Shown here: positions 23,601 through 35,600 of the stretch, piece after piece
Layout: the number at the start of each line of letters is the position of its first letter
How positions within the stretch are numbered: the stretch's first letter is position 1
NCBI RefSeq assembly: GCF_030463565.1
Contig: NC_134643.1
Span: forward strand, 2,056,001-2,120,000
Direction: 5' to 3'
DNA from: Pelecanus crispus
Lineage: Eukaryota; Chordata; Aves; Pelecaniformes; Pelecanidae
DNA: 64,000 nucleotides
Notes under the pieces: generated by a model
What the model saw: the letters and a program-made list of their open reading frames with translations, nothing else
Told to the model about the DNA's origin: nothing
Database searches by the model: none
Made by a program: the position numbers and the translations under genes

Positions 23601-26600
23601 TTCCAGGGATGGGGCCTCCACTACCTCTCTGGGCAACCTGTGCCAGTGCTTCACCACCCTCATTGTAAAAAATTTCTTCCTTATGTCTAGTCTAAATCTA
23701 GTCTTCTTTAGTTTAAATCCATTATTCCTTGTCCTGTCACAACAGGCCTTATTAAAAAGATTGTCCCCATCCTTCCTGTAGGCCCCCTTTGAGCACTGAA
23801 AGGCCACAGTAAGGTCTCCCCACAGCCTTCTCTTCTCCAGGCTGAACAACCCCAACTCTCTCAGCCTGGCCTCATAGCAGAGGTGTTCCAGCCCTCGGAT
23901 CATTTTTGTGGCCTCCTCTGGCCCCGCTCCAACAGGTCCATGTCCTTCTTGTGCTGAGGGCCCCAGAGCTGGATGCAGGGCTGCAGGTGAGGTCTCACCA
24001 GAGCAGAGTAGAGGGGCAGAATCCCCTCCCTCGACCTGCTGGCCACACTGCTGGGGATGCAGCCCAGTATATCGTTGGCTTTCTGGGCTGCGAGCACACA
24101 CTGCCGGCTCATGTCCAGCTTTTCATCTACCAGTACCCCCAAGTCCTTCTCCGCAGGGATGCTCTCCATCCCTTCATCCCCCAGCCTGTATTGATATCGG
24201 GGGTTGCCCCGTCCCAGGTGCAGGACCTTGCACTTGGCCTTGTTGAACCTCATGAGATTCACACAGGCCCACCTCTCTAGCTTGTCCAGGTCCCTTTGGA
24301 TGACATCTTGTCCTCCTGGCGTGTCAACAATTTTCTCTTATTTAGTGCCTCTGTGTTTGTTCTGCATGAAAAGAAGCATGTTTTGGGGCTACAGACAGCC
24401 TGGATTCACTTCCCAGGTCCCAGAGCTGTGACTCACCTTGATGGCAGCAAAGCACCGCAGCTCTGCCCGACACCATCTCCCTGACTCCTTCCTTCACCCG
24501 TCACGCACCCTGACCAGTCGTCACGGCCCCACTACCAGCATTTACGGATCCCACAGCAGAGAAGTCACACATAACGGCTGAGCCTCCAAACCCTTGCTGC
24601 TCTTTAGGGAGCAATGCCCCTCCCCCACCTCTGGTCTCCCTCCCCACGCCAGCAGCGACCTTTCACGGAGCCTGTTTTACTTGTAATCTCAGCAAAAAAA
24701 AAATTAAGTTATTTTTCAGGGCAGGCTGTTTTCCTGCTGGTTTAGCAAATCACATCAGCTCCGCGCAGGGTCTAGTGAGTGCCACATGTCGTTCTGCCCC
24801 CTGAGCACAGCTCCAGCGCACCTTTAGGGATGTAAGGCAGGCTTTGCAGGAGTCAGACTCCCATGTGCGCACATAAGACAGTTCAGGGAGCAGATGCTGC
24901 TGAAAACTGACTGAGAGGGAGAAAAGTAATTATTTGTTACTCACATGAACTTCCTGCAAAGGGGCAAGGATGTGCAAGTGAATGGGCAAGGCAGGGAACC
25001 TGGTTTAGATCAGCTTAAAATCATCAAATCATGGAATCGTTTAGGTTGGAAAAGACCTTTAAGATCATCCAGTCCAACCATTAACCTAACACTACCAAGT
25101 CCACCACTAAACCAGTTAAGGGAAGAATCATAATTAATTTCATCTTTCCTGGCTTGGTGGCTGGATTATTTTTTAATGAAAGTAAAAACTAGGAATCATT
25201 AAGTTTGGAAAGGACCTCTAAGATCATCAGTCCAACCATCAACCAAACACCACCATGCCCACTGAATCATGTCCCAGACTGCCACATCTACCCGTTTTTT
25301 GAACACTTCCAGGGATGGGGACTCCACCACCTCTCTGGGCAGCCTGTTCCAATGCTTGACTACTCTCCGTGAAGAAATTTTTCCTAATATCCAATCTAAA
25401 CCTCCCCTGGCGCAGCTTAAGCCTATTTCCTCTCATCGCTAACTACTTGGGAGAAGAGACCAACACCCACCTCACTACAACCTCCTTTCAGGTAGTTGTA
25501 GAAAGCGACAAGGTCTCCCCTCAGCCTCCTCCTCTCCAGGCTGAACAACCCCAGCTCCCTCAGCCGCTCCCCATCAGCCCTGTGCTCCAGACCCTTCCCC
25601 AGCTCCGTTGCCCTTCTCTGGACACGCTCCAGCACCTCAATGTCCTTCTTCTATTGAGGGGCCCAAAACTGGACACAGCATTCCAGGTGCGGCCTCACCA
25701 GCGCTGAGTACAGGGGCACAATCACCTCCCTGCTCCTGCTGGCCACACTATTCCTGATACAAGCCAGGATGCTGTTGGCCTTCTTGGCCACCTGGGCACA
25801 CTGCTGGCTCATGTTCAGCCAGCTGTCAAGCAGCACCCCCAGGTCCTTTTCGGCCAGGCAGCTTTCCAGCCACTCTTCCCCAAGCCTGAAGCGTTGCATG
25901 GGGTTGTTGTGACCCAAGCACAGGACCCGGCACTTGGCCTTGTTGAACCTCATACAACTGGCCTTGGCCCACCGATCCAGCCTGTCCAGATCCAAAAGCA
26001 GCACAGCTAGAGAGTTGGGACTTTTCTCTCCTCTTTTAACACCCTTTGCACTAAAGCTGTAGGTGGTTCTGAGCAGAGAAACCAGCTCTTCGAGAGTATC
26101 CTGTCTGTAAGGACCCTCTGGTGAGGATCCCACACCCAAAACACGGTGTCTGAAGCTAGCAAAGGGAACCTCCCTACCTCTCAGGCACACCGACCGGGAC
26201 GAGGTGAACAGAAACAGGGCCAGGAGGCTGACGGGCTCCTTAGGGTCGAAGCCTATGAAAGCAAGCAACAGGTTTTGTTTAGACTGAGGGTGCCCACCCT
26301 CCATCTCTAAAACAGAGCAGAATGTTTAAGCACAGATATTGGTTTCTACGTAGCCATGTCTTACCATCATCTCGTGCCAAGGCAGAGGATGTGAGGAGGA
26401 GAAGGACTCCTTGATCTTGTAAATATTTGATGATTGCCTATAACAAACACATAGAAAGTTAGTGCACTCCCTCTCCTCCTTAGCACACTTTATATCACTC
26501 AGCATGACTGTCAACAAGCCCTAATTGCCGGTGAACGTGTGCCAACACCACCAGCTCATTCCCTGCTGAGCAGGACACTGTTCAGTCCGTGTCACTTGGG

Positions 26601-29600
26601 TCAACTGGGACCTGTAACCGAAAGCATTCCATTTATGTTGTTATTCAGCTCTCAAATTCCTCCCATCTGTTCCTTAAAAAAATAAATATGCTTAGCCAAA
26701 CTAGCTGTAATTAATGAACAAGGTGAATAATCTTAGTCCCTTCAGTTCAAAAGCTCCTGGGCATCTTAGCCAGGAATTGGTTTCCACAGCCCAAGGTTTT
26801 CCCAGCAGGGAAAGCAAAACCGGACACCGGCATCTGACAAAACACAACCAACTGTCCCAGCCACAAGCCTGACTGAAAGTCAGGCCATGCAGCTTGCTTA
26901 TTAGCAGCATCAGTATCAATGAATATGTGAAAAAAAATTTGCTGAGTCTAAGAGACTCCTGCGACACTGTCTCATCCTGCTGGATGACCGCATGTCTAAA
27001 AAGTTACGTGCACTTATCGAGGCTTTTCTTGTGTTCGGGTGTTGTTTGATTCCTCGTCACAGAAGCTTGGCTTGGACTGCCTTTCCCTCCGTGGGGACAC
27101 CCATCTGGATCTCTTTCTTCCATGCAGACACATCTTGTCAGGAAACCTACAGGAACTGAATAACCCTAGGGCTTCTAATGCTCTGTGAAACTTTGCTGAT
27201 CCCATTCAGTATGTTCAGACATAACAGAGGATTGGATTAATGCCCGCAGCCTCATTTCTCTAGGACAACAGAACAACTTTGGAAATGCTGAACAATTTCA
27301 GTGTAATATTTACTATTCAGAACAGCAGCTCCTTGCTTTGGTTGTCTCAAGCCAGCACAGCAGAAGGGATAAGAGCCAGCATCTCTGCTGCATAAATCCA
27401 GCTCAATGAAATAGCTGCGGTTTCTCACCGACAGGATGATTTTCAGGCAGGTGAGGAGGAAATTCAAGCCACAAGGCAGCAGCCACCTGACACAGCTGAG
27501 AGACATCACTCAGCACCCAGAGAAATGCAGCTGGCCTCAGGCAACCCCACCTAGCCCCAGCCACCCTTTCATGTTCACTTGGACCCTGTGCAAGGTGGGT
27601 GCCTGGCCCATGCACCACTGAAAGGGAAAGGAGACAGAGGGCATTTTTCATTCGTAGTTTTGGGAGCTGCCGCCAAAGCGGATTCACCCGTGGGCCATTC
27701 AACAGCATGCTAAGGGGAAGGAAGAAGCACACCCAAAATAGGCTGCGACTGTTTCCTCATTGAAACAGGGGACATACTTTAATCCAGTTTGACAGATACA
27801 TGAGGGTGGGGAAGATTTAGGAAAAAAATGCTCCTGATGGCTTTCAATACCACACTGCTCACAGCCACAGCTCAACTATCTCATTTTCCCTGGCTCCTCT
27901 AGAGACCCCAGCACTGCTTGGCAGGATGTATGTTATAACCCTCAGTGGCTGCAGACACGGTGTAATGCACCGGAACAAGCGGTTGTCACGGATCCCAGTA
28001 AGAAAGGCACTTGGACTCTGTAAAGTATTGATTAAACTGTCTTTTATCGGTGAGAACAGGAGAAGAAAAAAGGGATAGCATAGATAAGCTTATGTCCCTT
28101 CAGATGCTGGGAACCTCAAGATGAGCTGTAGCACAGACAGATCTGTGCCCCAGCCAGAGGTCCAACTAATGCCAACAATGTGTGCTTGCAGCCCAGAAAG
28201 CCAACTGAATCCTGGGCTGCATCAAAAGAAGCGTGGCCAGCAGGTCGAGGGAGGTGATTCTGCCCCTCTACTCTGCTCTGGTGAGACCTCACCTGGAGCA
28301 CTGTGTCCAGCTCTGAAGCCCTCAGCACTAGAAGGGCATGAACCTGCTGGAGTGGGGCCAGAGGAGGCCACAAAAGTGATCCGAGGGCTGGAGCACCTCT
28401 GCTATGAGGCCAGGCTGAGAGAGTTGGGGTTGTCCAGCCTGGAGAAGAGAAGGCTGCAAGGAGACCTTACTGTGGCCTTTCAGTGCTTAAAGGGGGCCTA
28501 CAGGAAGGATGGGGACAATCTTTTTAGCAAGGCCTGTTGTGACAGGACAAGGAATAATGGATTTAAACTAAAGAAGAATAGATTTAGACTAGACATAAGG
28601 AAGAAATTTTTTACAATGAGGGTGGTGAGGCACTGGCATAGGTTGCCCAGAGAGGTGGTGGAGGCCCCATCCCTAGCAACATTCCAGGTCAGGTTGGACG
28701 GGGCTCTGAGCACCCTGATCTGGTTAAAGCTGTCCCTGCTCCCTGCAGGGGGTTGGGCTGGATGGCCTGTAAAGGTCCCTTGCAACCCAAAGCATTCTAT
28801 GATTCTATGCTGCACACTTCAGGATTACCTGCACGTGAAGGGACATTGAGATTGTCTTTCCTATCCCCTTTTTTTCTTCTCATGTTGTTACCAATAAAAG
28901 ATAGTTTAATCAATACTTTAGGGAGTCAGTGTGTTTTTAAGGGGATCCACAACAAACGTGCTCCGCTACGTTACATGTGGGAAGCTGCACATCGGTGGGC
29001 AGCTCTTCAGCAGTGCCGCACAGCAACAGCACTTCCAGGCAGTTCATGGGCCACTGCCAACTTACAGCGAGGGGAAGCAGCGCCCAGCCAGCTGTGAGTT
29101 TGCGGCCGTGAATTTACAACCCTACATCTACAGGAAGCATCAGATGGGAGAGAGCAACCAGCAGCAGCAAAGCCAAACCCAACCTGACCACAAATCCCAA
29201 CAGAGAGGCAGGTGCTGGGCTCCACAGGGGTGAGGTTTATCCCTTGGAGCCCCAAGGAGATGTGACAATTGCACGGGGAACAAGACGACCCCAGCGTGCT
29301 GGAAAAAAGCCTTATCAGATAATATACCGCAAGGGAAATTCCCCATTAAAAAAACCAATAAATCTCAGCACGTTCAGAGCTCCCGGAAGTCCATGAGGTT
29401 TCGGCAGCGTAACTCTGAGTATCTAGCTGAGTGGGGGCTGTTTTTCAGCACGAGGGAGAAAGGCAGAAATGTGACAGCTTATGTCTTTTGCTTAGTAATT
29501 ATGATTCTGGCACTGGGAGACTTTGCTTCTGCTTTCTTAATATATAAGATCCCCTTGCAGTCCTTGTCCACCATGCTGTTTGCAATGAAGGAGGGAAATC

Positions 29601-32600
29601 ATTTAATAAAGACAATAAAATAATCTCATCTGGCATAAACATAGCCAAAGAAGAGGTTTGCCTGGTATAATGTCTTCTGCTCAGCAGGGCGTGGTCACTG
29701 TAGAAATCAGTTCCCAGCTCATAGTGGGTAATCTTCAGTTAACAGTTTATATACAGAAAAACTAAACTATGTTTGAGACTAACCAAGCAGGAAAATAATA
29801 ATTAAAGCAGGGAAATTAATTCCATTTTGCATTAGTTCAGAATCTGTCAATAATGTTACCAAAAGTTCCAAGTTCATTTAAAAGCCTATTTCCCTCACAG
29901 AATGACAATGTTTTAAAATACTTACCAAGTCCTTTTCCTTTAGATTTTCTACTAGCCGATCCATTTTGTATTGATCCTTATTAGATATTTCTACTTCGTA
30001 CAGACTGAAGTAAAGTCCCTGAAAGCAGACTGCAGACAAAAGAGAGAGAATATGACATTGAAAGAGAATCATAGAATCACAGAATGCTTTGGGTTGGAAG
30101 GGATCTTTAGAGCTCATCCAGCCCAACCCCCTGCAGGGAGCAGGGACAGCTTTAACCAGATCAGGGTGCTCAGAGCCCCGTCCAACCTGACCTGGAATGT
30201 TGCTAGGGATGGGGCCTCCACCACCTCTCTGGGCAACCTGTGCCACTGCCTCACCACCCTCATTGTAAAAAATTTCTTCCTTATATCCAGTCTAAATCTA
30301 CCCTCCTTCAGTTTAAAACCATTACTCCTTGTCCTGTCACAACAGGCCTTGCTAAAAAGATTGTCCCCAGTGCCTCTTGCATGAACTCTGAACAAACAAG
30401 TGCTCCCGTACCAGGAAGATGGGCGTGCAATTGGTGGAAGCACTGGGGTTTAACAAAAAACTTAAAAATATTTCCTAAGCTAGTATATGCTTTCATACCG
30501 CAGTGAGTTTCCCCTTCAACCCATGGTTCACAAGAGATGTTTCCTATCTTATCTCTGCAGCTAACGAAATCAATTTAACCAATGCTGTGGCCTTCAACAG
30601 AGACAGGGAGCCTTTCAGAGGCAAATACCTCACTCTAACACGCCATACTCTCCCCTGCTATGGAGTATCCTTATTCTGCACTCTGATGCCCAAGGGACTT
30701 TAACAAAGGCAAGATCTCGGTCCCGTCTTTACCCCTCCTGAATCTTGCAGCAAAATTCTTCTGTTCAAGCATCTCCCGTCTTTCACCAGCCAACCCTAAG
30801 ACTGCGGCTCCACAGCACCTTCATCAAGCATCAATGTGGCCTCCTCCCACTTCTCCTGTCTCCTCCCCTGCCCTAGTACTATCCCGTGTCCGTCCGCACT
30901 GCGAGCTGAATGCTAACCTCCAGAACAGCCTAGCTGTCAGCTGGCCTGATCAGTGCCCTGACCTGGCTCAGCAGAGCTGATACACAGACTGGAGGCAACA
31001 CTGCAGCAGTCCACACTTATTTTGGTGTAAGATGACATAGAAATGCACCTGGAGCTTCTGCAAATCACATTCAGAGCTCTCCACGTGCAACCTGCAGTAT
31101 CCATGTCAGTAACCGCGTGTCCGCTGCAATACGCAGCCACTCACAGCCATCGGGAGCTCAATACCTTGGGGCTGAGAGCTGCCAGGCTCATCAAAACTCC
31201 TACCCAAAAATCAATCAGTAATACGAACCCCAAAATGTAATTAGACACAGGTGCCCTCCTCCCCACCCTGCGCTGACCAGGACAGAGAGTGGCTGACTAT
31301 AGGCAAGCAGTGTCTCTTAGCATCCCTAAGGGGACAGCAGAGCCTTTCTCTCCCTTCCCCAAATCTGTGCTTTTATTTGCTGATTGCTGAGCATTCCCTG
31401 CCTCTCCCCAAGGTTTCTGGAGTCCTCTCACGCTGCAATTCACTGTCACTGTCAGTTCCCTCGAAGTGACAAGTAGGTTACCCGTGACGCAAAGCTACTG
31501 CAGGCAGCCTTATCTTTTGGCTTTGGCTGGCAGCTACCCCCATCTGCAGGAGACACTGGGTCAGACCCCAAGAGGTGGAGCGTCCCTCACCTCGTGGGGA
31601 GATCATGTAAGAAGGGGAAAGTTTGTCTCCCTGCATTTGCTCTCAGTTGCGCCATGTTTGGCACTTTGCAGGATGGGAGCCCAGGTCTCCGAACAGGGTC
31701 TCCCAATCTGTCCTGTCCCAGGAATGGGCAGATTAAAGGGCTGCTTTGGTAAGAGGATTATATCACACCAGGAGACCATATGAAGTGAGGACAGGAAAAC
31801 ATCCTTGCGCTGCCTGCAATCAGCCACCCTTCAAGACAGGGCCCAGTGCTACATGGACCTGAGCCCTGACCCTCTGCAGCAATTCCTATGGGACAGCACA
31901 AGCATACGTTACTCACTGTGCCGGTGGGTTTTGCACTCACCTTCATTCTCAATGTAATTTCTTTTCCCAAACGCAGCTTCTGGTAGCTTTTTCTTCAAGT
32001 CGGACAAACCCATGACATGGTTAACATCCAGGTTGCGAGGCCTGTGGGGATAAAGTAGCAGACGGTGAGATCACAAGCATAAAAGCCTCTCAAGATTAAG
32101 CACAGCAAAGAGTCCTGCTTGCCCTGTCACTGTGAAACCAGAGAAAGCAGCTCTGGAGAAGGCTGGAGAAGGTGCAGCTTGCTTAGCACTTTGCTGAGTT
32201 GAGGATCCTCTTTGTAAACATCTCCAAACACCGATATCATCGGTGGTTGTGCTACTGGCTGTCACTGGCTGTTTCAAATTGCTGCCTGCTGGCTGGCTTC
32301 TGACTACTGAAGATCTTAAATATCCCATTTTTTTGAATGCCAGTTGCCTCAATATTTTATTTGCCATCGTGCCAATCTGTAAACACAACTGGCTGATTGT
32401 ACGTGCACCATCGGGAAGCCCACTTCTCACAAGGAGAAAAATCCCAAGCAGGAATAACTGATTTGGAATAAACATCCCAAAGCAGTTAACAAAAACAGAT
32501 AACAAAATACAGCCGTTTCCAGCTGCAGTTCAGAGCCTGATCTCACGTCCTCATCCAGCTGTTGCTGTGACAATGCACCGCTGGCTGCCCAGCACCACTT

Positions 32601-35600
32601 TCCTGACACTGATGACTGCCCTGACAGTGCAGGTGGTAAGGTGGTACAGCTGCAAGAAAATGATGAACAATAAGGGGAGATGGGGCAGGAGAGACAAAAC
32701 TGGCTTTCGCTGGTACAAAGACACCCAAAGGGGTAATGCTTCACACTCCACAAATTGCACAGAAAGAAGAGAAAGGGGCAACTTACAGCTGGGCTGGAAT
32801 CGCGGAGCTGTATGGGGTCCTCAGGGCGATGTTGCACAAAAGCTGGCCCCGGATGGAGAGCTGCCCGCGCCATGGACAGTACAACGCTACAGGCGAAAGG
32901 GAGAACGGCTCAGAGAAAGCAGGAGAGGAGGGCAAACAGAGAAAGGTACATTTATAAAACAAAAACAACCACCAGATGCTCCTACCTTTGTGGTTAAGCT
33001 CAGGTCTAGAGAAAAGGGAGAAAAAGAGGAACATTTAGCAATGGGAAAAGGAAAACAGCCTACAAAAGCAACCGGGTATTCTGGAATGACAAGAAGTTGC
33101 TTACAGGCTCTCTATAGCTAAGACGGGCATTTCCTTTGGCTCCCTGTACTGGCAGGCGATGACTATGTACGGGCAGATCTGCCTGGGCCGCTCTGCAGTG
33201 CTGCCATCGGACACTTCATACACGTAATACTGGGGTGAGAAGGGAAACACTGATGAAAAAAACCATGCTGAAGAATGAGCGAGGCACTGGGGCCAGCGCT
33301 GTGCTCCCCTGCAGCCCGCAAGTGAGCCATCTGCACCGTCCTGTTGCAAACCTCTACCTGGCTCTGCTCGAAGGCCTGGCAGTGGCTGGTCTTTGATGTT
33401 ATGCTGTTTCTGCTCACAGCGACGTGGCAGTCATAGCCGGGAGACGGGCAGGTGTAGCTGGTTGTGTAATTCTCAGATACCACCCTCACCTTCCCCTGTG
33501 CCAGAAAATTTACCAAAAAAAAAAAAAAATTAGACATAATTGTTTGCAGAAACTTCTTTTAAAAGACCCCCGAAACCTCCTTTTCCCCAAAGACAGAATT
33601 GCTGGCAGCCCCACATTGCCCACTGTGAGGGGGCTGTGTGCATTTGCATCCTTCCAAACAGGAGGGCCTGACTTGGCCGAGCTCGGCACGGCATGGCAGA
33701 CAAATCAGCGCTGCTCAGGAGAGTGCATTTTCCATGCCAGCTACAGAGAGCCCGCAGGGAGGGGAGACAGGTACCACACACCAGCCCCATGGAGGAAGGG
33801 AATGGGGCTGTGATCTCAGCCACCTTAAAGTTACCCCCTCAAGTGCCCCAAATGCATGAGAGTCCAGGGAAAAAGGTGACCCTATGGGGACTTTCTGATC
33901 TCAGCAGTGGAATTTGGAAAGTCTGCTGCATTGTGTGGCTGAGGGAACTGGGGTTGTTTAGTCTGCAGAAGAGGAGGCTGAGGGCAGACCTTATCGCTCT
34001 CTACAACTCCCTGAAAGTGAGGTGGGTGCTGGTCTCTTCTCCCAAGTAGTTAGCAATAGGACGAGAGGAAATGGCCTCAAGTTGCGTCAGATTGGATATT
34101 AGGAAAAATTTCTTTACTGAAAGAGCAGTCAAGCATGGGAACAGGCTGCCCAGAGAGGTGGGGGAGTCACCATCCCTGGAGCTGTTCAAAAAACGGGCAG
34201 ACGTGGCACTTTGGGACATGGTTTAGTGGGCATGGTGGTGTTGGGTTGATGGTTGGGCTGATGATCTTAGAGATCCTTTCCAACCTTAATGATTCCTAGT
34301 TGTTACTTTCGTTAAAATATAATCCAGCCACCAAGCCAGGAAAGATGAAATTAATTATTACTCTCCCCTTAATTGGTTTAGTGGTGGACTTGGTAGTGTT
34401 AGGTTAATGGTTGGACTGGATGATCTTAAAGGTCTTTTCCAAGCTAAATGATTCAATGATTCTATGATTCTCCGCCCCCCCGCAGGCCACCAGCCCAGCC
34501 CAGCCCAGTCTGATTGCTTGCTTCCTAGTCTGACACATCCCATAGTCAAAAATCCCGATGAGCTCTCAGAGCTGATTTTACACCCCACCCCACCAGCTAT
34601 GGGCACCAATATCTCCTTAAAAACTGCTTGCACTGTGTAGTGGCTTCTGAAAACCATTCCACATAAAAAGCAAGACTTGCATTTTACCTTAATTAGCTTA
34701 CAAATGACAATATAGCCTGATTTTCCATGATACCAGGGTCTCGGATGAAGACAGTCTGCATACTTGGAAATATAAACCCCTGTGAAAACAAAGCAATGGA
34801 AGGTAACGTGAATCACCTGTCGAGTAAAGCTGATTGCCAAAAAAACCCTGTAAAGAGGACCTTCCTTGCAGGAACAGGAGTCTCTGCAGAGCCAGTGCTG
34901 CATACTACAGTAGCACTTGCTGCCATAAAAAGGGTGAAACTTTCTGACTCTTCCTTTTTTTGACTGCTGGTATGGAACACTGTTATATGTTTCAGGGTCA
35001 GCTCTAGGAAAGGAGTTAACGTGGGTTTCTCCTGGGAGAAGTAGCCCAGCTAACATCAGTTTTGCCCACACTACGTGAAAACAGACCGAGCGAGGGTTTT
35101 TCTATTACAGGAAGATCTGGTGAAGGGCTTCCAGGTCAGACGGCAAGAGGGGCAGGTGCTTTGCTCGATTTGGAGTCACGCAAAGGCAATGTGGATGTTT
35201 ATACGTGGGGAACACACACTGCAAGGGCAGGAGAGCAGGCCCATGGCATGGCATAGACCCTCCCAAGCCACTTCCTTGGCTCTTTATGGTCCTTCAGCGT
35301 CCCAGATGCCAACGTGAACCTTCTACCCTGTGACAAGGCCTGTTCTGACATGGTTTATTCCCATCCCTTCTCCATGTTCAGGGAGTATCATACGTGGATT
35401 TAGTGGGGGGAACGGTGTTGGCTTTTCACTCCTGCTTTATATTTGTAGACAAGGCTGGTAAGAGAAGTACATGGGGGGGAAATGGGGACTGGGCAGGGGA
35501 AGGGCTACAAAGAGACACACCGTAATATTCATCTCAGTCCATCAGGACTAAGATATACACCCAGCTAAATAACCTGTTCTTGCTTGTTTTTGCTTTCACT

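Larger units (their letters stand above)
20531..26177 (-). other. TASOR2 intron 13, 5.6 kb
   Basis: It holds two large sense-oriented CR1 pieces (23470-24331 and 25019-25993). The first half, about 20531-23460, is unique, with C/T-rich stretches at about 21900-22700 but no gene. At its exon 13 end the frame remains open for about 175 codons. Confidence 0.7.

Noticed and set aside
23469-24101. A 210-codon minus ORF that could be read as a gene
   Set aside because: It is the CR1 reverse-transcriptase C-terminus, truncated and frameshifted, with a CR1 tail at its end.
28121-28849. A 242-codon plus ORF
   Set aside because: It is the least damaged CR1 RT fragment here, running into LTR-like arms. 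It has no start context and no upstream part of the enzyme.
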